The notes below the pieces were generated by a model. The model did no database searches. It saw nothing but the letters and a program-made list of their open reading frames with translations, and had not been told where the DNA came from. From Micractinium sp. NFX-FRZ (taxonomy: Eukaryota; Chlorophyta; Trebouxiophyceae; Chlorellales; Chlorellaceae), in contig JAPTJF010000239.1 in NCBI GenBank assembly GCA_029339195.1, positions 1 to 64,000 of the forward strand: a stretch of 64,000 nucleotides of DNA, in the 5' to 3' direction. The translations under genes and the position numbers were made by a program. This document shows, in pieces, positions 11,666 through 23,700 of this stretch. Numbering within the stretch: the stretch's first letter is position 1; each line of letters opens with the position of its first letter.

Positions 11666-13311
11666 ATGCAGGTAAAGCTGCTGCGCCTGTGGACTGCAGC
11701 GCGTGCTTCAGATGCGTCTGGCAGTTGTTGGATTGGTGACGCAGCAGCGCTCGAGCCGCAGGGCGGGCAACACAAGTTGGCAGCCGGGCGATCGCCTCCT
11801 CCCGCCCGTCTTTATGGCTGCCAGCCTTCTGACAGTCTTGCAGGCTGCAGCTCGACACGGATGTCGCTGCCGACGCACGGCCGCGTGTCCCCAGCGCCTG
11901 GCAGCTGGCCGCGACCGCTTGTTGCCTGCCGCCGCCGCCAGACCCTCACCCCCTGCTGCCCTGCCCCTCCTCCCCTCCTTCTCCCCACCCTCTTCACACC
12001 GCAGACCACGCTGGTGGCAAAGGCCGGCAAGGGCAGCAACCCCAAGACAGCGCTTTATGTGGGCGGGCTGGAGGCGACAGTGAACGAAGCTGCGCTCCAC
12101 TCAGCTTTCATTCCTTTCGGTGACATCAAAGAGGTGCTGCCATGTGAATAGATCAATCACACCTGTCTGCGGCTAATGCATGAAGCATCAGGGTGCGGTA
12201 CAGTGAGCAAGGTAATTTACTTACCTCCCACCACCGCAGGTGTCCCTGCCGATGGACCACGCCACAGGGGAGCACCGCGGCTTTGGGTTTGTGGAGTTTG
12301 AGACGGCAGAAGATGCGGCGGCAGCTGTGGACAACATGCACAACTCGGGTGGGTTTGGGGGCAGGCGGGTGGGTGACCTGTGGGGCGGACGGGTGAGAGG
12401 GCGCGTGTGTTGGGGGTGGGTGGGTCACAGGATGGGTGGGTGTGAAGGACGGAGGAGAGTGCAGGCAGCCATGGACAAGTTGCACAAATCAGTGGGGTGC
12501 ACACAAGTTCTGTGTTTTTTGCTTGGAAGTATGGGTGCGTAGGGGCTGAGGCGCCGGCCATTTGCTTGGCGCCACAGGTTGAGTGCATATCCCTGCAGCT
12601 GTTTCAAGCTTCGGCGGGCAGGGGCTGGGGGGTAAGTGGGTGCTGTGGGTGTGAAGAGTGCGAATGGCCCCCCTTCCTGCGTGCGCCCCTTTTTCTGCAG
12701 AGCTGTACGGCCGGGTGCTGCGGGTGAACTACGCGCAGCCAAACAAGATCAAGGGAGGGGACAAGGGCTTTGCATCGCAGGCGGTGTGGGCAGACGCAGA
12801 CGACTGGTAGGGCGGAGCGGGGGGGGGCACGGAGGACGGTTAGAGGCGGGGGAGATGGAGGGGGGGGGAGGACGGGGCCAATGAGGAAGGCTGGTAGGCA
12901 GGGAGGACCGTGCGAGTGGACAAGGGGTGTCCTCCTCAGGGGCAACGGCGGTGAGGGCATATGCCGAATGCTGCACAAATACATTCGGCTGCATGTGAGA
13001 CTACGCTCTCGCTACGCATGCGGGCCAGGGTCAGGCAGGGCCTGGCTCGGCGGGCCAGGAACAGTGCAGCAGCTGTCGGCTGCAGAGAGGCAGGTGTGGC
13101 GGCAGCCAGGGCTGCCGGTCCGGGGGATTTCGTTTTTGACTGACCACCTTGTGTGTTTACGCTATGCAGGTATGAGAAGCACATTGCGGAGGAGGAGCTG
13201 GACAAGCTGGCTGAGCAGCAGGAGAAGGCCAAGAAGAAAGCAGTGATGGCAGAGAAGGTGGAGGCAGCAGGCGCAGCAGCGGCAGCAGCTGACGGCGGCG
13301 CAGCGAGCTGA
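11666..13311 (+). CDS. RRM protein of the CYP33/PPIE type, without cyclophilin domain
   Basis: Exons 11666-11671 (ATG CAG only), 12005-12133, 12240-12348, 12701-12806 and 13170-13311 give 163 residues with consistent phase. One RNA-recognition motif spans about residues 14-92: RNP2-like ALYVGGL, then [13 protein letters not shown]1-like [21 protein letters not shown] and [14 protein letters not shown]. This order and the following WADADDW closely match the N-terminal RRM of peptidyl-prolyl isomerase E (CYP33), a nuclear spliceosome-associated protein. Here the cyclophilin domain is absent: after ADADDW comes a Lys/Glu/Ala helix ([18 protein letters not shown]) and the TGA stop. It probably binds RNA in the nucleus, perhaps in splicing (inference). 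The six-nucleotide coding first exon MQ|TTLVAK is supported by GTAAAG and by phase, but another first exon is possible. Confidence 0.82.
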
Positions 13312-13962
13312 CCGGCGCCGGCAGGCGCCCGCTCATGCGAATGCTTTGTTTAGTGTGCACAGTGACCTGACATGACCCCCTGACTGACCAGTCCCCTTTT
13401 GCTACGACCTGCCCGCCCCGCTTGAACTGCTTGGTCACAGATCCGCTGGCCCGGTTTCGCTTTGCTGCTCTTTACATCACTCCAATCATCACATCCGACA
13501 GAGCGGACTGGCGGGCTGGTGTCGCTGCGCTTGCTATGCTTGCTGTGCATGCTGTGCATGCTGTGCATGTCCAGCCGCAGCAGGGGGCAGCCTGAAGCTC
13601 TTTGTTTTACCTGCAGCAGCCGAAGAGGGCCCCCAGCCTAATTGCCAAGGAAACCAACATGACTAATCTGACTCAACATGGCCTTGCTATGCTGCTGTGG
13701 CCCCCGCTGGGCACAGCTTGGCCTGCAGCAGTGCAGTGGCGCAGAGTGGGCTGCTTTCCGTCCCCAGCCTGCCTTCACGGTGTCAACGATGCAATCATTA
13801 CAAGACTGCAGTCCAGGCCCAGCAGTCTGTTCTGTGGACGGTGAAAGAATGAACATAGAGAAGCTGAAAGGTTGACCCGCATCAGAGAGCTGACGCATGC
13901 GTTGCGCTGTGTGCTGCTGCCGCCACCACTGCCTCCAAGCCGCACCCTGCAGCCGCCCTCCC
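13312..13962. other. Convergent 3' ends of RRM and DNL genes
   Basis: No gene supported. It holds tandem CATGCTGTG units at about 13540-13570 and a minus-strand TGTAA (TTACA on plus, 13798-13802). No plus-strand TGTAA was seen for the RRM gene. Confidence 0.5.
13798..13802 (-). terminator. Candidate TGTAA polyadenylation signal of DNL gene
   Basis: TTACA on plus is TGTAA on minus, about 160 nt after the DNL stop. This is the expected distance and strand for a green-algal poly(A) signal. Confidence 0.5.
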
Positions 13963-14986
13963 TCACTCGTCCTCCAGGTCAGCATATCGGATCTCCTCCA
14001 CAAGGTTGGCTGCATCCGCCAGCTTGTGCCAGGCCGAGCAGTTCTGGCATTGAGCAATGACCTGCAAGGGGGCACGACGGGGCGAGGTGGGGGCGGGAGG
14101 GGGATGAGGGCCGCAGTGCTGGGGCGGCGCCGGGGGGTATGTTCAAGCAGGCGCCTGCACACTCGCCTTATGTGCCGGCTCGCCAGCCAGCCACCTACTT
14201 GCCCCCAGCCCGGAACCACCTCACCACCACCCTGAACTTGCACTTGCACAGCTGCACAGCTACACAGTGCACTTGTTGCTGAACCTTGCCCGCTGCTGCC
14301 TTACTCCCATTTGCATGGCCCTGCCCTGCTGATATCCACCGCAGCGACCCTGCAGCCCTGGAGTTGCCATGCAGGCAGCCCAGGCCACCCACCGGCCCCC
14401 TCACCAAGCCCTTGTTCCACGCCACCGGATTGACCAGCCGCTCGCTGCGCCCGCCGCACACGTTGCAAGTGAACTGGACCAGCAGCGAGCGACGGGGCAG
14501 CTGCAGGTCAATTGTGATGGTGCCTCCCTCGCTCTCACTGCTGCCGCCGCTGCCGCTGCTGCTCGCGTCCTCTGAGCCGCTGTCAATGGTGCCGCCTGCT
14601 TCTTGCTGTGCTGCCGGCTCGGTGGTACTGCTGCCACCTGTCGCGGATGCCGCATACGCTGGCTCATCGTCGCTAGAGCACAGCATAAGTGCTGCTGGCG
14701 GGGGCGGCTGCTCTGCCGGCCGCGCGTCGCCGCCACTGCCGTCGTGTGCCGCAGCGCACGCGAGCTGCGGTGCGCGCTGCTGCTGCCGCCGGCGCTGCTG
14801 CTCCAGGTGCTCGCAAAGATGCCTGCTGCCGCGGCTCAGCACCGATGCGCGCCGGATGCAGGGCGGAGCCGCCGCCAACGGCCGCTGGGCACCGGAAGCG
14901 GCGGAAGCAGGGGAGGCAGCGGCGCCTCTGCCCTGGTGGGCCAGCCGCCCTGCTGGCAGCGCTACTGAAGCGCACGTAGCCAGCAT
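13963..14986 (-). CDS. DNL-type zinc-finger protein (Hsp70 escort, Zim17/Tim15/HEP family)
   Basis: Two exons, 14986-14405 and 14061-13963, joined in phase 0 over a GTGAGG donor, 226 residues. The C-terminal domain has the DNL signature: FTCNVCGGRSERLVNP.A, then KGLVIAQCQNCSAWHKLADA. The zinc ligands are Cys174/Cys177 and Cys199/Cys202. The N-terminal 130 residues are Ala/Arg/Ser-rich and lack structure, consistent with an organelle transit peptide and a linker (acidic and Ser-rich, GSEDASSSGSGGSSESEGG). Family members keep mitochondrial or chloroplast Hsp70 soluble and active. Whether this one goes to plastid or mitochondrion cannot be told from sequence. It is divergent from the BRUTUS-like gene, only 293 bp away. 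Confidence 0.88.
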
Positions 14987-15279
14987 GATATTTTTGGAGC
15001 GTTCTGAGTGGCTGGGCAGCGGCCTGTAGACAAGCTGTAGAGGTTGGGCAGCGGGGGTGCTGGCTGGTGGTACTGGGGATGAATGCTATGTGCTTTGCGG
15101 GCGCAAATTGTCGACGAACGCAACGAATGCAAGCCACTTGGCCACCGTTGCCATCTTCGCACCACAGCAGCAGCACAGCATGCCCCCAGTCTCACGATCT
15201 GCAGCCCTGCAAGTCAGGACTTGCTTCTCAGCGCACTCGACACGCATCCCGACCCCATGTGCAGCGCGGAGTAGGGAAC
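14987..15279. promoter_or_regulatory. Short shared promoter between DNL (-) and BTS-like (+) genes
   Basis: Only 293 bp separate the two start codons, so both promoters and 5' UTRs must lie here or overlap. No TATA box is seen. Co-regulation is possible but not shown. Confidence 0.45.
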
Positions 15280-18200
15280 ATGACAAAAGTGGGAGGCTCG
15301 GAGCCTCCTCTGGGAGGTTTTTCTCCTATCAACTTCATTTACGGCTACCTGCATGACAGCATCCGCACGGAGCTCGACACCCTGGCCTCAGCGGTGCTTG
15401 AACTGCAGCAAGCGGGCACCGCCAGTGGGGGCGCCGGCCTGGGGGAGGGCCTGCGGGCGCTTCGGGAGCGCTACCACTTCTTGGAGCAGGTCTACAAGTA
15501 CCACAGCAGCGTGGAGGACGAGGCGAGTGGGTGCTCCTGGCTGCCGCTGGCGGTGGCGGCAGGCAACGGCAGGCGGCGCACGCCCCCGCCACGCCGGGCG
15601 TGTGCAAGCCTGGAGGGCTTGACGGAAATTGGCACAGAGGCTCACATCCTCTGGAGCCTCCGTGCGCGGCTTTGGCCCCTTGCTGCGTGTGCTTGCAGGC
15701 ACCCAGCACCCACGTTCGGGCACTGTTCAGCAGGACCCACCTGCGCCGCACCCCGCCTTCCCACCCCACCTGCGCAGGTGGTGTACCCAGCGCTGGACTC
15801 GAAAGTGCGCAACGTGACCCTGGCCTATTCGGTGGAGCACGAGGATGAGGAGCACCTGTTTGAGCAGCTGTTCCAGCTTCTGAGCCGGGCGCTGGGGGAG
15901 GCAGAGGGGCGGGAGCAGCTGGCCACCGTGCGCCTGCTGGCCTGCAAGGTGGGTGGGTGGGCGAACATGAAACAGTTTCGGGGGTCGAGCTCGATGCTGT
16001 AGCGCTCATGCTGTGCATGCTATGCTGCTGCTCTCTATCTGTATCTCTACACCGCCCTACACAGTAGGCACCGTGCTGTGCGGCGCATGCAACGCTGCAG
16101 TACATGCTGTGCTGTGCTGCGGCCCCTGCTATGCTGCCCAACATGCTGTGCTGTGCTGTGCGGGCCGCTGCTGCCGCCCGCCGCAGGTGGAGGAGATCCA
16201 CACCACCCTGCGCAAGCACCTGCGGAAGGAGGAGGAGCAGCTGCTGCCGCTGCTGCTGGCGCACTTCAGCCGGGGGGAGCAGGCGGCGCTGGTGGCCCAG
16301 TTCCTCTGCTCCATCCCCCTTTCCACCGTGGAGGTGCGTGCATTTAGGGCCAAATGAAATATTAGTTTTGGTTTTGTTTGAGGTCCCAGCAGGCTTCGTG
16401 GTGTGTGCTGCAGGAGGGGTTGCACGGTGGCCGGTGCGTGTGGCATGCCGACGTCTAGGGTTGCACCCCGAAGGACCGCTGCAGACGGAACGTATGTGTC
16501 AATGCACACTCTGCACGTCTGCCCCAAATGCACCCCTGCACTGAAGCTTCAAAGCATCCCTGCACGTCCGCCTCACTGCACCCCTGGCCGCCGCTCCTCC
16601 CCACTCCCTCCCTGCAGCAAGTGCTGGGCTGGCTGAAGCAACAGGTGCCGCAGCAGGAGCAGGCGGAGCTGCAGGTGCTGCTGCGTGAGGTGGTGGGGGA
16701 CCGGCTGCTGCAGCAGCTGCTGCTGACGTGGCTGGCGCCCAGCAGCAGCAGCGGTGGCCACGCGGCAGGGGGCGTGGGAAGAGACGCCATGCTGGTGGAT
16801 GGGATGGACCATGGGGCTCAGGTGCAGCATGGGGCGGCGCACCTCGCTGGTACGGCGCGGGGCAGCGCTTGGTACACCAGCAAGGCCGGCAGCGCGCCAG
16901 CTGGCGGGGCCTGCGGCGGCGTGTGCGGCGGACACGAGGAGTTTGTGTGCTGCCGCCGTCCTGGCGCGGCGGCAGCGGCGGGAGGGGGCTTGAGCGGAGG
17001 GCCGGCGTGGGCGTCGCCAGGCAGCGGGGGCGGTGTGGGCGGCGCGCCAGCTGGCAACAGCTGCTCGTTTGATCGGGACTTGGAGGATGCCGGGGTTGCG
17101 CCCAGCACCAAACCGCCCCTGCGGGTGAGGCTGCAAGCGGGGGATTTGGCAGCGTGTTGGGGAGTGCAGGGCTGTTGCCGGGCAGACGCAGCATGCGGGC
17201 AATGCTGACACTGAAGCGTCGTGTTGCGGCCCTGCGACTGGCCTGCTGTGTTTGTGCCATGCTGTGCTGTGCCACGTGTGCAATGAGACGTGCGCCGCCT
17301 GCCTTGACCTGCCGTGGCGTGCCCTGCTGCGCCCGCCTGTGCAGGAGGTCCACACGTTCCACCTGCATCGATCCGCCCTGCTGCGCCCTGCTGTGTCCTG
17401 CTGCGCCCCGCTGTGCAGGAGATCTACTACTTCCACCAGGCCATCCGCTCCGCGCTGCACAGCTTTGCCGGCGAGGCGCGCGGGCTGCGGGCCGCCGAGG
17501 GGCGCGTCACCACGGCGCAGGTAGGCAGCCTACGGTTTGCGGCCTGCCTCCTGTGCGGCAGCAGGAGGGAGACGTGGCGCAGAGGTTGGTATGACCGCTG
17601 TTCGGCACCTGGCCCACCCTACCTACCTACCTAGCCATACCAAAGTATTAGCAGCCCAGCTCCGACTTGCCCCCCAGCCTCGTCCCCTTCCTTCCCGCCC
17701 CAACCCCACCTTGGCCTTGCCTCCCCATCGCGCCTGCAGCTGTCTGCGCTGGTGGAGCGCCACCGCTTCATCCGTGCCGTCTGCCGCTTCCACTCCGCCA
17801 GCGAGGACGACATCGTCTTCCCTGCAGTCCTGCGTATACGTGCGGCCGGCGCTGGCGCCAGGAGCGGCGGCGGCGCTGCCAGCGCCAGCCCCTCGCCGCC
17901 GCTGCCTGCCGACAGCGGAGACGCCGCCGACGGCGCGCGGCAGCAGGAGGCGCAGGGCGTGCGGCAGCAGGAGCGGGCGGGCGAGCGGGTGGGCTGCCAG
18001 GACGACCACGATGAGGAGACGTCAAAGCTGGAGGAGCTGGGGAGGCTGCTGGGGGCGGTCAAGGCGCACGCCAGGTGGGCAGGGGGCTGCTGGGAGGGGC
18101 TGGGGAGGCTCATGCCAGGCGGAGGCACGGTGCCCGTTGCCGTTACGTCTGCCTGCCACTGGGCGCCTCTTGCCCCCCTAGCCCGTCTTTTCGCACATCT

Positions 18201-20729
18201 GGTCAAGTGCTGCACCCTCTAGTGCTGGCCGGTCCTGCTGTGCTCATGGGCAGTGGCCAGTGGCACACAACCGTCACTCCGTTGTCCCCCGGCCGCCCTC
18301 TGCCCTGCAGGCGCGGCGCCAAAGAGGTCGCTGCCCTGGTGTGCCAGCTGTCTGATGTGGCGGACAGCCTGGCTAAGACGATGCACCGGCACATGGCGCG
18401 GGAGGAGGCCGAGGTGCTGCCGCTGCTGATGCGCACGCTGTGCCAGGCGGAGCAGCGGCACATGGTGTGGCGCATCCTGCGCGCCATGCCACTGCGCCTG
18501 CTGGAGCGGGTCATGCCCTGGGTGGCAGGTGGGCGTGGGTGAGGGGCCCGGGGTGGGGCCGTGGGGCATGGAACGCGTGTGCAGGGCGGGTGCCACGAGG
18601 GTGTGGCCGCTGTTTGCAAAGCAGGCCTTCGACTCATATGAAACAAGAGCATGTGTAGGCTGCGCCTGCGGGAATGGCGAGTCATGCCTTGGGTGGCGTG
18701 TGGGCCAGGGAGGGGGGCTGGAGGGTGGGCTGGAGTGGACTAGTATGGACCTGGCAGGCCCCCGGGGCTGATGAGAGGGGCGAGGCAGTGGATTTCACGT
18801 CTGCGTGTGCCGCCCCTCCGTACTGCCTCATGTCCAGCCCTCGCCTGCTCACCTGCTCTAGTGCAGGCGGCCTGCATGAGAATGACGTGAAACAGCTGCA
18901 CCTCCCTGCGGCCACCCGCCGTTCCTGACCCTGACATGTCCACCTCCCGCACTGTGCAGGCCGCCTGCGTGAGGAGGATGTGAAGGAGTGGCTGGCCAAC
19001 ATTCGGGGGGCAGCCCCCAAGCATGAGGCCCCTCTCGTGGAGCTCCTGAGCCAGGTACCTGGTGCTTTACTTTTGGCTGTCAAGTGTTGCATGGCAATGT
19101 TGCTTGTCAAGTGTTGCATGGCAATGTTGCTAGTGTGTCGCGGTCTGGCTATGGTTGCACGTCCTGCTACTTTTGTAGGCCGTGCTGAGCTGGCATATGA
19201 TGGTGCTGTGTCGTCACCAGTCTCGGCATGCTCAGCTGCCTGTACTGTGCATGCCCGGCACCACGCTGCTGCCTTGCATGCCTTCCTTGCTCCCAGCGCA
19301 TGCCCCTGCCTCTCCACCACTCACAAGGTGCCCACCCTGCCGTCTCGTGGCTGTGCGTGCAGTGGGCGCGCCGCGGCAAGCTGATCATGCCGGCAGTAGA
19401 TGGCACCGGCCCGCGCCGTTCTTTGGATGACCCCGCCTTCTATCCCAACCAGACCTGCGGCCCGGCCTCCTTTCTGAGCAGCATGGCAGTGGCAGAGCAG
19501 GAGGCGGCTGCGGAAGCAGAGGCCAGCGCAGGGCGGCAGGCCACGGCAGCTGCCGCCGCGGGCGAGCCGCAGCACTGGGCGGGCGGCGAGCCGGCAGCAG
19601 CGCTGCGCGCGGCACAGGGCGGGGCGGCGCAGCCGCCATCAGGCGCCATGCAGCAGCAGCAGCAGCAAGGCGGGGCATTGCCCCACCTCAAACGCATCCG
19701 CACAGATTTGCTGAGCGGCTGCGGCGGCGGCGACATCAAGATCAACGGCGGCCTTCCGCTCAGCCCGCACGGCGTGCTGCTGCCCGGGCTGAGCCCACGC
19801 TTCGATGGGTACGACACGCGGCATGCGGGGGACGGGGAGGGCTCCACAGCGGGCGGCATCAACCCCGTTGACCACATCTTCCAGTTCCACAAGGCCCTCA
19901 GGTGAGCGGGGCGCTGACGTGGCAGCACCGTGCTGATGTGGCAGCTGGCGCACAGCAGCACGTGGTGTGCAATGCGCTCATGCAGTTGGGTGGCGCTGTT
20001 CCAGCCTGCTGCAATCCTAAGCAACGAGCCAGCACGTGCAGCAATGGGCAGCATGCGGCTCTCCCAGCACCAGCAGCGGCGGCAGCGGCGCTCCCAGGCT
20101 GCGCAGCCAGCACTTTACCCCGCCCTGCGCATTTGCTCAATGCCTGCCCGGCTGCCCTCCCACCGAGCGATGCCGGCAACTGCTACAATCTGTCCTGAGC
20201 ACTGTGCAACCGCATCCTGCCCACTAATGCTGCCTGCCCTCCCACCTGCTGTGCTGCTCACGCTCAGGCGTGAGCTGCGGGAGATTGAGGCGACGGCTGT
20301 GGCCTTCCAGGTGGCAACCGACGAGGCCACGGCCTGGGAGTTTGATGGGGTGAGTGGGCCCACACTCTGCTGCCGCTTTCTGTTTTTTTGTACAGTGTGG
20401 CCTTCACGTGCTCCTCATGGTTTGCCTGTTAAGGCTGGAGGAGCATGCTGAACCATCGGGTGCTCCGGCAGGCATGGCGTGGGAAGCTGCCAAGCAGCAG
20501 GCGTGCATCCCAACAGGGGACGCCTCCCCGCAAGGCTCCTGCTGCTCTTGCTTTCCGCTCATTGACCCACAGACTTCACAGAGTGTTAGTGTATAACCTT
20601 GTTCTCTCCTTCCCTCTCCTGCCCTGCCCCCCCCCGCACGCCATCCAGGAGCTGGCCCAGCTGGCACTGACAGTAACAACACATCCATAACATAACGTAC
20701 ATCATGCCTCTCTCCCTCCCTGTCCTCCC

Positions 20730-20772
<43 letters not shown>

Positions 20773-23700
20773 CAGGCCATCCAGGAGCCGCCACCCAGCT
20801 GATAAGAGCAGTAAGAAGATGTCCACCACACGTTTTGGTGCTCTCCCTCCCTCTCCTCCCCTGCCCCCCGCAGGCCATCCAGGAGCTGGGCGCCAAGTTC
20901 CAGTTCCTGCGGGGCATCTACCGCGCGCACAGCAAGGGTGGGTGGGCGGGTGGGTGGGTCGGATGGGTTCTGCCCTTCGGCACAGCAAGGGTGGCAGGGC
21001 AGGTGGGTGGGTGGGATGTTTTCGTGCTGAGCCACAGTGAAGGGTGTGTGGGTGCGTGAGATGTCTTTTGTGCTGAGCCACAGTGAAGGGTGGGTGGGTG
21101 GGTGGTTGGGTGGTGGATTGGTGAGATGTCTTCTGCCCTGACGCATACCATGTGTGGGTGGGTGGGTGAGATGGTTTCTTCCCCAAGGCACAGCAGGGGC
21201 AGCGGGGCTCTGTAGGAGGCCCTCAGGGGGCTGCTCTGAAGACGGCTTCCCGCTTCGGAGGCCACGCGCCGCCGCACTCCCTCCGTTTGTCTCTCTTACC
21301 TTGCCTCATGCCTGCCCTGCAGCCGAGGACGAGATTGTGTTCCCCGTACTTGAGGCCGGCGAACCGCTGCACCTTATCCCTGCTGCTTCTCAAACATGCT
21401 CTCCCGTTGCACCTTCTTTTGCAGCCGAGGATGAGATTGTGTTCCCTGCCCTGGAGGCTAAAGAGACGCTGCACAACGTGAGCCACGCATACACGCTCGA
21501 CCACAAGGAGGAGGAGGAGTACTTTGAGCAGCTGGCGGCGGTACGTCTGCAGCTGTACTGCCCCTGGGGGCTGCGGTTGTTGGTGTTGTACTGCCTTGGG
21601 AGGAGTGTAAAGGAGGAGGAGTGGGGATGCTTTGAGCAGCTGGCGGCGGTACGTGTGTGGGGCGGTACTGCCTCTGGGGCTGCGGTGGTTGGTTGGTGTG
21701 CTGCCTTGGGAGGAGCGCAAAGGGGAAGGAGGAGTGAGGAGGAGGGGCAGCTTGAGCAGGCGGCGGCGGGACATACTGCTGATGCAGAGCCGCGCTGCCT
21801 CTGCACTTTTGTGCTGCGGTTGGGGGTGCAGGAAGGTGCATTTTGTGGACGAAAGAACCAGGGTTGCTTTGGCAGCTCATGGACGCAGCATGGCTGTGAG
21901 GAAGGCAGCACAGCTGAGCCAAACGTGCCCCAGCACGTGCGCTCCTCCTGACGCACTCCCCCTCTGCCTCCCCCCCACGTGTGGCCAACACAGGTGCTGG
22001 ACCAGATTCGGGCTGCCAGGGACCTGCCGGTGTTGCAGGAGCACGCAGCACAGTTGTCACGCATGGTGGCGGCGGTGCGTGCCTCTTTGGAGACGCACGT
22101 CAGGTACGTGTGCCCCTTCTCGCTTCCTCCTGGTGAACAGTGTGTGCCTGCTCTGCCACCCGCCCGCCTGCCTGCCTGTCTGGGCATTCCTGGAGTGCAG
22201 CAACTACATATCCGTCTGTGTGCCTGCATGCCCGCCCACCTGCCTGGTTCAATTTCCACTGCTCTACCTTTCAGATTCAAGTGCACCCCCTCCCAGGACT
22301 GAGGAGCAGGAGCTGCAGCCTGTGTGTGCAGAGCTTCTTTCAGCATCGCAAAGCTGCCTTGCTTAACTTTCCATCCATGCACCTCCTTGTCCTTTCCTCG
22401 CCTGCAGGGCCGAGGAGCAGGAGCTGTGGCCCCTGTTTGCCGAGCACTTTAGCATCGCGGAGCAGGAGGCGCTTGTGGGGGTGATCATCGGCAACACGGG
22501 AGCGGAGGTGCTGACCACCATGCTGTCCTGGGTGCAAGGTGCGCTGCTGTGGGAGAGCCGGGCGGCGGGCAGGGGTTGGCCACCGACAAGACACGCGCCA
22601 TTGTGTGTTACCACGCTGTTCCTGATGCAAGATGCGGTAAGCTGGGGCGTAGTTCACCTTGTGTTGCTGGGCGTAAGGTGCGCTACAATGGAATGCAGTT
22701 CGCCGTGTGTTGCGCCCTGCAAGATGCCAGCTTTCAAGCTACCTACATCCTGTTCTGCCCTGCCCCCACTCCACCTGCAGGGTCGATGACTCTGGAGGAG
22801 CAGGAAGCCATGATTGCCTCCCTCAAGTCAGCCTCCAAGTCGACCGCTTTCGAGCAGTGGCTGGGGGCGGTGCGCAGCGGCAGCGGCGGCCCGGGCAGCC
22901 CTCCCGCGGGCCCCCGCGGCGCGGCGGGCGCGGCGGGCGCAGCGGCGGGGGCAGGCGGCGGCGTGGCAGGCGGCGGCGGGGCTGGTGGGGCTGCAGCAGC
23001 CGCCCCTAGCCATCAGGAGGAGATGGCAGCCACGCTTGCTGAGGTGGCAGAGTATCTTGCACAGCAGGGCATGGCAGGCCGGGCGCCCGCGGCGGCCGAC
23101 CCAGGCAGCCTGGCTGCAGACAGCAGCCGATTCAAGTGAGGGGCGGGGGCGGGCACGTGCTGTGGGGCGGGGAGGAAGCGTGCCTGTTGCTCATGTGGTG
23201 TGCTCGTCAGGGTCTGACCAGCATGTGACCAGCATGTGACCAGCAGCGCCCCTGACCGTCTGTGAAAGCGCTGCCGCATGTCCACCCTGCGTCCCTGCCC
23301 CTCCCGTTGAGTGCCCCCCTGCCTTCCTTCTCACCTCCGATACTGTTCTGCTTGCGGCCCCTGCCTGGCTGGGAGGACCGTCTCTGTGCCTGACCCAGCA
23401 ACTGCCCCTCCTGCGCCCTTATACCCCTGCCCTCACACCCGGAATCCCTTCCCCTTGTGATTCCCAGGCCGGGCTGGGAGGACATATTCCGCATGAACCA
23501 GAAGCAGCTGGAGGCAGCCATCCGGCGGGTGTCAAACGACCCCTCCCTGGAGCCCCAGGTGGGCAGGCCACGCTGTGCCACGCTGTGCCACGCTGTGCCA
23601 TGCTGTGCCGCGCTGTGCCATGCTCTCCCAACCTCATGTGGGGTGCTGCACGCAGTGCACTGCAGCAGCTGCAGTGCCATGGCGGCGGCGAGCCAGCCTG

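Noticed and set aside
21323..21424. First exon 12 copy as a constitutive exon
   Set aside because: It would duplicate the hemerythrin ligand helix; family length fits only the second acceptor. Kept as a possible alternative site.
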